64,000 bases of DNA from Treponema medium (GTDB lineage Bacteria > Spirochaetota > Spirochaetia > Treponematales > Treponemataceae): positions 1,054,001 to 1,118,000 of the forward strand of contig NZ_CP031393.1 of NCBI RefSeq assembly GCF_017161265.1, in the 5' to 3' direction. The notes beneath the pieces are model-generated. The model did no database searches. It worked only from the letters and a program-made list of their open reading frames with translations, and had not been told where the DNA came from. The position numbers and the translations under genes are program-made. Each line of letters begins with the position of its first letter. The first letter of the stretch is position 1. This document shows positions 55,464 to 62,791 of this stretch, piece by piece.

Positions 55464-56204
55464 CTACAGCTTTTGAAGCTGATGCACCGTACTCTTAAAA
55501 TCCTTAGCGTATTCCGCAGTAAAGGAGAAAGGCTCGTGCGTTTGCGGATGAATTCCTTCAAGCTGATAGGCATGAAGCGCAAGCCGCCGGATAAGTGGCT
55601 GTTCCGTATACACATCACCGCGCCATCGCTGTTTGAGCTCGGAAAGGAGTACCGGTTTACCGCTGCCGTACAGCGAATCGCAGACAATCGGGTAACCGGC
55701 GGCTGCAAGGTGCGCCCTAATCTGATGCGTCCTGCCGGTTACGGGGCGAGCCTCAAGCAGGGAGAATTGCCGGAACGTTTCCAGTACCGTAAAATGCGTT
55801 ATCGCTTCCTTGCCGCGCCGTTTATCTACAACGGTACGGTGCAGCGCATCTCCGTCGGCGCGCAGCGGCAGGTCAACAGTAAATTGTTCTTCCTGCACCC
55901 GCCCGTGAATCAGCAGCCGGTATGTTTTTTTTATCTCCCTCTCTTGAAATGCGGTATTCAACGCACGGTGCGCCTCCGCATTGAGGGCATAGAGCAAAAT
56001 ACCGGAGGTGTCTTTATCAATCCGGTGTACGGCATAGAGTTTTTGACACAACGGCGCAATCTGCGGCAGCTCTTTTTGAATGAGCAGGTCGAGCCGCGGG
56101 GCTTCACTATCCCAACGGTCGGCAGCAACTAAAAGACCGGCGGCTTTATTCACCGCAATCATATCATCATCAGCATAAATCAGCGTAAAGGGAGCTTTTT
56201 TCAT
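55464..56204 (-). CDS. RluA-family pseudouridine synthase
   Basis: The start at 56204 (MKKAPFTLIYADDDMIAVNK) has GAGGAATA upstream. The 246-residue protein has the family motif YAVHRIDKDTSGILL with the catalytic Asp, plus HRALNTAFQEREIKKTY and ARPVTGRTHQIRAHLA. There is no S4 domain, so it is a short member close to RluA/TruC in type. Its rRNA or tRNA target cannot be told. The start overlaps the next upstream frame by 1 nt. Confidence 0.9.
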   Translation of the reverse strand: MKKAPFTLIYADDDMIAVNKAAGLLVAADRWDSEAPRLDLLIQKELPQIAPLCQKLYAVHRIDKDTSGILLYALNAEAHRALNTAFQEREIKKTYRLLIHGRVQEEQFTVDLPLRADGDALHRTVVDKRRGKEAITHFTVLETFRQFSLLEARPVTGRTHQIRAHLAAAGYPIVCDSLYGSGKPVLLSELKQRWRGDVYTEQPLIRRLALHAYQLEGIHPQTHEPFSFTAEYAKDFKSTVHQLQKL

Positions 56205-57124
56205 CAAGTATTCCTCAATTTTAAAAATCGGATTAATTCTGCGTAGCTTTCGCAATCGGGTAAAATGGAAGGTATATCATATTCGGGAGAGATTAATACG
56301 TGAGCATCAAGCGCCTGCAAAAAGAACGCAGGGTATTCGGCTTCGGGAATATGAGGGAAGAGGTACCAACCTTTTTGTGTCCACACGCCGGGAATGAGGC
56401 GCTCCGCTTCGGCTTTCCGGTTGAGCGCCGCCTGACGTTTCTTTGCTATTGTATGGCTTACCCTTGCGCTCCGTCCCGCCGTCTCAGAATGGTGTCCGTC
56501 TTCGATGTTAATTTCTTTGAGTTGAAGTTCTTCCATCTTATGTTTCAAATCGAAAAATGCCCGCGCAAGGCTGTACGCAAACGGCGGGAACAGCACATCG
56601 GAAGGCGGCAAGCGTTCTTCAAACCGGCTGCCGGCAGCGATAATGCCGCACGGTACCGGATAGGCGGGCGTTACCAACATGATACTATCGGCTATCGGCT
56701 CTTGAGAATCGGAAGCGGGAGCAAGGTCTAAAAACGGCCGCCATACCGGCAGCGGCTGTACCGTACCGTTTTGACCGGCCGGCATCACAGAACCGGCTAT
56801 CCGTTCCGCCTTACCCTGCGTTTCATACCAGCGGATAACGGGATAATCCGGCAGCATGGCGTCCAACGCACGCTGTAATTGAGCGTCAGCCTTGGTCGGC
56901 AAAAAGCCGGTGAGCCCCTTATCCAGAAATTGCTTACAAACCAGATTTGCCTGTCCCGTTCTTCTGCCTAAAATTGCTTTTCCGCCGTCAAGCCAGAGAT
57001 CAAGCAGCCGGATATTCTTTTCCGTGTATAAATAGTAACCGCGGGCGCGCCGGACATTTCCGTACCGCTTGCGGATTTCAGTATAAATATCGATCATCAG
57101 GGAGATATCATCGCATAACGGCAA
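56204..57124 (-). CDS. Conserved protein with an aminotransferase-like N-terminus, function unknown
   Basis: The 306-residue protein has an N-terminal RARGYYLYTEKNIRLLDLWL and a GGKAILGRRTGQAN segment, which resemble the start of class III aminotransferases. The PLP-binding Lys region is not recognisable. The remainder has an EDGHHSE element and a C-terminal ISPEYDIPSILPDCE. It is probably a divergent or inactive relative. The exact start is uncertain; ATG at 57124 or 57097. Confidence 0.5.
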   Translation of the reverse strand: MPLCDDISLMIDIYTEIRKRYGNVRRARGYYLYTEKNIRLLDLWLDGGKAILGRRTGQANLVCKQFLDKGLTGFLPTKADAQLQRALDAMLPDYPVIRWYETQGKAERIAGSVMPAGQNGTVQPLPVWRPFLDLAPASDSQEPIADSIMLVTPAYPVPCGIIAAGSRFEERLPPSDVLFPPFAYSLARAFFDLKHKMEELQLKEINIEDGHHSETAGRSARVSHTIAKKRQAALNRKAEAERLIPGVWTQKGWYLFPHIPEAEYPAFFLQALDAHVLISPEYDIPSILPDCESYAELIRFLKLRNT

Positions 57125-57179
57125 AAAAACTACAAGAGAATAAGTTAATCGAACAAAATTTTATGCAAAAGGTCGGTAC

Positions 57180-57590
57180 CTACAAAAACAGCAGGGTACC
57201 TGCGGTGATGAGTACGCTGCCGAGGGCAGTTTTTATTGTCAGTTTTTCATGCAGAATAAGGCACGACAAAATCAACGTAAGCACAACGCTCAGCTTATCG
57301 ATCGGCGCAACGCGCGACACTTCACCGATCTGTATCGCCTTAAAATAGCACAGCCATGACGCACCGGTTGCAAGCCCCGAAAGAATAAGGAACACCCAAT
57401 TAGTAGCTGTTAAATCCTTTATGCCTTTGATATTCCCGTTCGCAAAAATAATGCCCCACGCCAGCACAAGCACCACAACGGTTCTTACCGCCGTCGCGAG
57501 CGTTGAGTCGATATTTTTCATACCATATTTCGCAAAAATCGACGTAAAAGCGGCAAACACCGCGGAAAGAAATGCCAATAATTTCCACAT
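57180..57590 (-). CDS. EamA-domain transporter
   Basis: The 136-residue protein has four or five membrane helices and the EamA/DMT signs SAVFAAFTSIFAKYGM and LSVVLTLILSCLILHEKLTI. Single-domain members probably act as dimers. Substrate unknown. A TATACT box ends 6 nt before the ATG, suggesting a leaderless mRNA, but the -35 region is weak. Confidence 0.85.
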   Translation of the reverse strand: MWKLLAFLSAVFAAFTSIFAKYGMKNIDSTLATAVRTVVVLVLAWGIIFANGNIKGIKDLTATNWVFLILSGLATGASWLCYFKAIQIGEVSRVAPIDKLSVVLTLILSCLILHEKLTIKTALGSVLITAGTLLFL

Positions 57591-57709
57591 AGGTTCAGTA
57601 TATACTGAAATACACTCAATAACATAGGGTGCTATACAGGAAAACCGAGCCGGTGCGGGAATTCATTTACGAAAAGGTGATAAAAGAAATACAAAAAGAT
57701 ATGAAGCGC

Positions 57710-57753
57710 TTGCCTTTTTTTCAAAAGTATGATATATTAAGAATCATTATTAA
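57710..57753 (+). promoter_or_regulatory. Peroxiredoxin promoter with a PerR/Fur-like box
   Basis: TTGCCT (57710-57715), 17 nt and TATATT (57733-57738) form the promoter. TTAAGAATCATTATTAA (57737-57753) overlaps the -10 box and resembles the 7-1-7 PerR/Fur operator. Repression relieved by peroxide would suit a peroxiredoxin, but this is not shown. Confidence 0.5.
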
Positions 57754-57771
57754 GATTTAAGGAGATGTTTT

Positions 57772-58419
57772 ATGGACGAAAGAATTAACATGCCGCTCTT
57801 GGGCGATGCATTTCCCACTTTACAAGTACAAACTACACAAGGACCGATGACATTACCGGCAGACCTGAAAGGCTCGTGGTTTATCGTATTCAGCCATCCT
57901 GCCGATTTTACCCCTGTCTGCACAACAGAGTTTGTCGGTTTTCAGGAATTGATGCCCGAATTTGACAAGCTCGGTGTAAAATTGGTCGGTCTTTCTGTCG
58001 ATCAGGTATTCAGTCATATTAAATGGATTGAATGGATGAAAGATAAGCTCAATGTGCAGATTACCTTCCCTGTTATTGCTGCAAACGATTCCATTGCAAA
58101 TGCGCTTGGTCTGCTGCATCCCGGTAAAGGAACTAACACAGTTCGTGCCGTATTCATCGTCGATCCCGAAGGAAAACTCCGGTTGGTACTGTATTATCCG
58201 CAGGAAATCGGCAGAAACATGAAAGAAATTTTGCGTGCGGTAAAGGCGTTGCAGATTTCCGACAAGGAAAATGTCGCGCTGCCTGCCAACTGGCCCGAAA
58301 ACGGCTTAATCAAAGATCACGCAATTGTGCCGCCTGCTTCTAACGTAAAAGATGCTGAAAAGCGGCTCAAGGAATACGAAGGCTTTGACTGGTGGTTCTG
58401 CCACAAGGCGTTAAAGTAG
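57772..58419 (+). CDS. Prx6-type peroxiredoxin
   Basis: The 215-residue protein has the peroxidatic Cys in [16 protein letters not shown] (near residue 50) and a second Cys near the C-terminus in DWWFCHK, like archaeal-type Prx6 enzymes. It should reduce hydrogen peroxide and organic peroxides in the cytoplasm. AAGGAGATG precedes the ATG. It is probably the main peroxide defence gene in this stretch; batABCD is another aerotolerance locus here. Confidence 0.92.
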   Translation: MDERINMPLLGDAFPTLQVQTTQGPMTLPADLKGSWFIVFSHPADFTPVCTTEFVGFQELMPEFDKLGVKLVGLSVDQVFSHIKWIEWMKDKLNVQITFPVIAANDSIANALGLLHPGKGTNTVRAVFIVDPEGKLRLVLYYPQEIGRNMKEILRAVKALQISDKENVALPANWPENGLIKDHAIVPPASNVKDAEKRLKEYEGFDWWFCHKALK

Positions 58420-58485
58420 CCAATACTGTAAAACAACGAATCAAGTACGGTTACCCATTACGGATAACCGTACAAAGTTAAAAAA

Positions 58486-58713
58486 ATGGGGAAAACCGGA
58501 AATTTGAATATTCAAAGTCATATCGTTTTATGCGGTTATACAAACTCATCTAAAAAAGTAATAGAAGAATTACTAAATAATAAACGGTATTGTTCTAAAA
58601 AAATCGTGTTGGTTACAGAAAAGAAAAACCGCTACACTTATCATCAACTAATGCACAGAGCCGCGCATCAGTTGATGATATCTTCTAATCGGTTATCGTC
58701 CTCTAAAGAATAA
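58486..58713 (+). pseudogene. Fragment of a potassium-channel RCK (TrkA-N) domain
   Basis: The 75-codon frame has LNIQSHIVLCGYTNSSKKVIEELL, the start of an RCK NAD-binding domain, followed by KIVLVTEK. The rest of the domain and all membrane helices are missing, and the frame ends in unrelated sequence that overlaps the HdeD-like gene. It is most likely a decayed channel gene. Confidence 0.55.
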
Positions 58714-59208
58714 AACGATGCTGATAACACCGTGATAGATAAAGTCGAAGCCGATCATATATGCGACGAATAGGCTTGTAAAGAGCGGATGCATCAGCAT
58801 AACGATTCCACAGATGATACCCAGTATGCCTACTAACAGTAAATAAAAGCCACCTCTTCTGGTTATATAGCGGATTTTAAAGCTGATAATAAAACGTGTA
58901 ATACCGCTGAACAATATCCAACAGGCAAAGAAATATGGAATAATCGTTGCTGCTGCAAACAAAGGACTGGATAGTACGAGAATTGAAAGTAGGATAGTGA
59001 GAATACCGTTCAGCAAAACAATCAAGATATGATCTTCTTTGTCTGCAAAATAATGGATAATTTCATAAACACCGTTTATAAACATAACCGCTGCGAAAAA
59101 AAACGAAAACGATGCTAAGCTGGTAATCGGGCTGACGAACATATAGATACCTGCAATAATAGAAAGGATACCTACTACCAACGCCGTAATGCGGAACTCT
59201 TTTCTCAT
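58693..59208 (-). CDS. HdeD-like membrane protein (DUF308)
   Basis: The 171-residue protein has six membrane helices in the HdeD pattern: an N-terminal VVGILSIIAGIYMF, two GxL-x3-L helices and a C-terminal segment that repeats the first. HdeD proteins are tied to acid resistance in enterics; elsewhere the role is unknown. AGGAGG precedes the start. Its end overlaps the potassium-channel fragment. Confidence 0.85.
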   Translation of the reverse strand: MRKEFRITALVVGILSIIAGIYMFVSPITSLASFSFFFAAVMFINGVYEIIHYFADKEDHILIVLLNGILTILLSILVLSSPLFAAATIIPYFFACWILFSGITRFIISFKIRYITRRGGFYLLLVGILGIICGIVMLMHPLFTSLFVAYMIGFDFIYHGVISIVLFFRGR

Positions 59209-59333
59209 ATCTCCTCCTATAAAAAGTCAAGAAGAAAGTATCAACTTTCGATTGACTTTTTAAGCACGTTCGTAACGAAGTGAGAACGTGCTTATGATAT
59301 ACAAGTTTGCGCTTGAGCAAGCTTGAGTAAATA

Positions 59334-59361
59334 AAAGCCGTGCTATTTGTACGGCTTTTAT
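59334..59361. terminator. Bidirectional terminator-like hairpin
   Basis: AAAAGCCGT/ACGGCTTTT with A- and T-runs on both sides lies in the 280-bp gap upstream of the HdeD-like gene. Two further inverted repeats (59221-59261 and 59261-59293) lie beside it. No gene is seen between them. Confidence 0.6.
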
Positions 59362-59449
59362 TTTACACTCCTTTAAGAATTATATTCTTAATAAAAAGGT
59401 ATATGTCGTATCGTATTTTGTCAAGTCGGAAGCACTTTTATGTAAAAAA

Positions 59450-59481
59450 TTGACATTTTTAACAATTCATTTTAATATAAT
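59450..59481 (+). promoter_or_regulatory. Promoter of the CNNM/CorC gene pair, near-leaderless
   Basis: TTGACA (59450-59455) precedes TAATAT (59473-59478, spacer 17) and an overlapping TATAAT (59476-59481). The ATG at 59491 follows within 9-12 nt and has no Shine-Dalgarno. Confidence 0.55.
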
Positions 59482-59490
59482 CTATCGAAT

Positions 59491-61227
59491 ATGGATACTG
59501 GAGAACCCCCGCATATAGTCTTACTGCTCATCAGTTTATTAGCGTTGTTTTTGCTGTCGATGTTTTTTTCGTCGGCGGAGACAGCGTTCTTATCTTTAAA
59601 TAAACTCAAGTTGCGTTTTTTGCGCGAACGGAATAACCGTGCGGCAGCGCGAGCGGAAAAGATTCTGCAAAATAAACAAAAATTTTTATCGACGATTTTG
59701 ATAGGGAACAGTATTGTCAACATCGCTATTTCCGTAGTGCTGACTGCTGCCGCGCTGCGGATATTCGGGGATTCCGGCTTGGGTATTGCGGTTGCCGCAG
59801 GTACGGTGCTGCTATTGATCTTCGGTGAAATTTTGCCTAAGTCGATTGCGTTGGTGTACCCCGATGCCTTGAGCCTCGCATTTGCCCGATTCATTCTATT
59901 ATTGATGGCGATCCTCTCACCGGTTGTTACGCTTTTTTCTGCGGTTACCGGTATTTTGCTGCGGCTTTGCGGTATCCATGAAGCGCAAAACACGGCGGCT
60001 GTTACCGAGGCGGATTTACGCGAGTTTTTTCAGGCACGGGAAGAAAGCGGCTTTATCGGCAGTGATGAACGTACACTGCTGACAAACATTCTCCGCTACG
60101 GCGACTTTTCCGTCCGCAGCGTGATGACGCCGCGGCGTGATATTACGGCAATTCATATCGGAGCATCTGCGGAAGAAATTATTGAACTGTCAAAAAAATC
60201 CCGATTTTCGCGCTTTCCGGTATACAGTACGAATATCGATGAAATACAAGGTTTCTTCTATATTAAAGACTTTCTCTTTTCCCCTGAGTACTTAGACGGA
60301 AGCGCTGCCTTTCAGGTAAGTGCCTATCTGCGTAAGCCGCTTTTTGTGTTTGAAACAACGAAGCTCGCTCAAGTGGAAAAAAAGTTCCATACCGAGCAGC
60401 AGACAATGGCGATTGTACTTGACGAGTACGGCGGCACTGCAGGGCTGATAACCGTTGAGGATGTCAGCGAAGAAATATTCGGCAGTATTCTTGACGAATA
60501 TGATGTACGAGATACCGACGTACCGGCAGACATCACCGTGCAAACTGGTACAGCCGGACAAACAGATATCGCTACAAAAGGAGATGCTGCCGGTGAGCAG
60601 GGAAGGGCAGGGCAACCGCTGCAACCGGATCAAACTACCAAACCGAAGTCAGCAAACACAGACACCGCAGCGATAGGCATGAACACTCACACTGCTGCCG
60701 CGGATATAAGCATACATGCTGATACGGCAGGAACGGCACAGGCTGTACCGGATAACACAGCGGCAGTTCTACCGACGGTAAGCAAATCCGGACAGCTTGC
60801 GGCTATACCGGCTGCAAGTAAATTAGGTATGGTACCGGCTGTACACGAATTGCGGACGCCTCCGGCAGCAATCGAATTCGGTGTAACGCCTGCGGAGATT
60901 GCATCGAACTCCATGTCGGCAAGCGCATCCCCAACCGCATCGCTACGGACAGGAACCGGTGATGCGAGTGCCCTTCGTGATGAAGCCGAAGCAGTGGATG
61001 CTTTCTCCATCGCAGGCATTACCCGGCTCGCCGATTTAAACGAAAAGCTGAACCTCAACCTTGAATCGCAGTATAGCGACACTATCGGCGGCTACATTAT
61101 GGAAAAAGCGGGCGAAATTCCGGCGGCAGGTTATTCAATCACCGCAGAACCGTATCTTTTTACCGTAACGAAGGTTGAAGCAAACCGTATTGTGCAAATT
61201 GAAGTGCGGATGCAGGCGGAAGAATGA
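59491..61227 (+). CDS. CNNM/CorC family membrane protein with a long inserted linker
   Basis: The 578-residue protein has a DUF21 membrane domain (about residues 1-170; SAETAFLSLNKLKLRFLRE), a CBS pair (MTPRRDITAIHIGA and LDEYGGTAGLITVEDV) and a C-terminal CorC_HlyC domain (DTIGGYIMEKAGEIP). Between the CBS pair and the last domain is an Ala/Thr/Pro-rich insertion of about 150 residues (60510-60970) not found in typical members. These proteins handle magnesium or cobalt efflux. It overlaps the next paralogue by 4 nt. Confidence 0.88.
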   Translation: MDTGEPPHIVLLLISLLALFLLSMFFSSAETAFLSLNKLKLRFLRERNNRAAARAEKILQNKQKFLSTILIGNSIVNIAISVVLTAAALRIFGDSGLGIAVAAGTVLLLIFGEILPKSIALVYPDALSLAFARFILLLMAILSPVVTLFSAVTGILLRLCGIHEAQNTAAVTEADLREFFQAREESGFIGSDERTLLTNILRYGDFSVRSVMTPRRDITAIHIGASAEEIIELSKKSRFSRFPVYSTNIDEIQGFFYIKDFLFSPEYLDGSAAFQVSAYLRKPLFVFETTKLAQVEKKFHTEQQTMAIVLDEYGGTAGLITVEDVSEEIFGSILDEYDVRDTDVPADITVQTGTAGQTDIATKGDAAGEQGRAGQPLQPDQTTKPKSANTDTAAIGMNTHTAAADISIHADTAGTAQAVPDNTAAVLPTVSKSGQLAAIPAASKLGMVPAVHELRTPPAAIEFGVTPAEIASNSMSASASPTASLRTGTGDASALRDEAEAVDAFSIAGITRLADLNEKLNLNLESQYSDTIGGYIMEKAGEIPAAGYSITAEPYLFTVTKVEANRIVQIEVRMQAEE

Positions 61228-62486
61228 ACCTCGTTGTTATCAGTGTTGAAATAATTATCCTACTCGCCTGCGCAGCCTTTTTTTCCGGTACCGAAACGGC
61301 AGTAACCGCTATTACACGATCGGAATATCGTAATCTTAAAAAAAGCTCCCGCAGGAATGCTCAACGGTTGGCTCGGCTCGTAGAAATGAAAGAAAAAATC
61401 GTTACGACTGCGCTTATCGGCACCAATTTTGTCAATACGTTGAATTCGGGACTTATTACTGCCTTTACTCTTAATGTGTTCGGTGCGCAGGCCGTTCCCG
61501 CAGCGACTGCGGTGATTACCGTACTCATTATCATCCTTGCCGAAATTTTTCCCAAAGCGCTGGCAGCCGAACGGGCGGAATCGATCGGCAAGAAAGCCTC
61601 GCTGCCGTTGTATGTGTGTTACACATTGCTCCGTCCCATTGTGGCGGTGTTCTCGCTGTTGACAAAAGCAGCCCTCAAGCTGTGTAATGCCCACTCGAAA
61701 ACAACGTCGGATACGCTCAAAGAAAAAGATCTTCAACTGCTCGTGCATATCGGGCAAGAAGACGGCGCCCTTGCTGCTGGAGAAGAAGCGTTGCTGCGTA
61801 AGGCTGTTTTGCTGCAGGATGTAAAACTCCGCAATATTATGACGCCGCGTACGGCGATTGCTTACGTCGATGCTGCCGCGACATTTCCGCAGGTTATCGA
61901 ACAGTTCCGTCGCAGTCGTTTTTCCCGCTTGCCGGTCTACGATTCCGAAACCAATACCGTTACCGGCATTATCCATTATAAAACGTTGTTGTTTGCTTTG
62001 CAGGAGCAGCGGGAGCCTGAACTTGAGGCTTTACAGCGTCCTGCGATTTTTGTTCCCGAGGGAGCTTCCATCTTTTCTATCATCAAAGCGATGAATGCCA
62101 AGATGCAAAATATCGCAATCGTCATTGATGAACACGGCGGTGTGGCAGGACTTATCACGATGGATGATATCATTGCTGCAGTGTTCAGCACGGTGCAGGA
62201 TGAGTACGGTAAGGCGCGGAACGACCCGATGCATTCGGTGCGCTTTATCAATACATCGCAGCTTATCCTTCCCGGCGCTCTGCGACTGGAAGATTGCAAC
62301 GAATTGTTGCACACCGATTTTCACTCCGATTATTATGACACGCTCGGTGGTTTTCTACTTGAAAAATGGGGATATTTGCCGCATACTAAAGAAAGGATCT
62401 CTTGCGGACGAATAACGTTTACCGTTACTCATATTATCAATAGACGAATCGATACCGTCATCGCAGACCTTTCATCGGTACTGTAA
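61224..62486 (+). CDS. CNNM/CorC family membrane protein
   Basis: The 420-residue protein is a paralogue of the gene before it: a DUF21 domain (FFSGTETAVTAITRSEYRNL), CBS pair (MTPRTAIAYVDAA and VIDEHGGVAGLITMDD) and CorC_HlyC domain (DTLGGFLLEKWGYLP). It lacks the long insertion. Its ATG overlaps the first gene's stop, so the two are translated together and may form a complex for divalent cation transport. Confidence 0.9.
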   Translation: MNLVVISVEIIILLACAAFFSGTETAVTAITRSEYRNLKKSSRRNAQRLARLVEMKEKIVTTALIGTNFVNTLNSGLITAFTLNVFGAQAVPAATAVITVLIIILAEIFPKALAAERAESIGKKASLPLYVCYTLLRPIVAVFSLLTKAALKLCNAHSKTTSDTLKEKDLQLLVHIGQEDGALAAGEEALLRKAVLLQDVKLRNIMTPRTAIAYVDAAATFPQVIEQFRRSRFSRLPVYDSETNTVTGIIHYKTLLFALQEQREPELEALQRPAIFVPEGASIFSIIKAMNAKMQNIAIVIDEHGGVAGLITMDDIIAAVFSTVQDEYGKARNDPMHSVRFINTSQLILPGALRLEDCNELLHTDFHSDYYDTLGGFLLEKWGYLPHTKERISCGRITFTVTHIINRRIDTVIADLSSVL

Positions 62487-62595
62487 GCGGCTGGTTATAA
62501 AACACCAGCCCACTAATGCCGAAAATAAGAGTAATCGTTGGGCAACAGAATAAGGCAACCGTACCAAAAATATTTCAAACGGTTGCTTACCTTTT

Positions 62596-62623
62596 GTGTG
62601 AAATTTTGTCAAAAATTTCACAC
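62596..62623. repeat. GTGTGAAATTTT hairpin
   Basis: GTGTGAAATTTT and AAAATTTCACAC form a 12-bp stem. It is the relative of the hairpin at 55374-55401 and lies beside family 1 copy C. Confidence 0.75.
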
Positions 62624-62639
62624 AGTTTATTTAGCAGAA

Positions 62640-62775
62640 GGATTATCACAGCAGACAGATAAATCAGAATCGCAGAATAATGAGGTTGAGCAACCATTTG
62701 AACCGCAGGTTCAATTCTGGTTAAGCAACCTATTATTCTGCGGGGTTGTTAAAAAACAGTCTGCTGTGATAATCC
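62640..62775. repeat. Dispersed palindromic element, family 1, copy C
   Basis: The 136-bp element has perfect 17-bp ends (GGATTATCACAGCAGAC and its complement at 62759-62775). The inner core matches copies A and B in reverse orientation: CGCAGAATAAT/ATTATTCTGCG, GGTTG/CAACC arms and TTGAACC/GGTTCAA. Its outer arms differ from A and B. It ends 5 nt before the galK Shine-Dalgarno region, so it forms the galK leader. Confidence 0.82.
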
Positions 62776-62791
62776 TAAAGGGAGGGGCACT

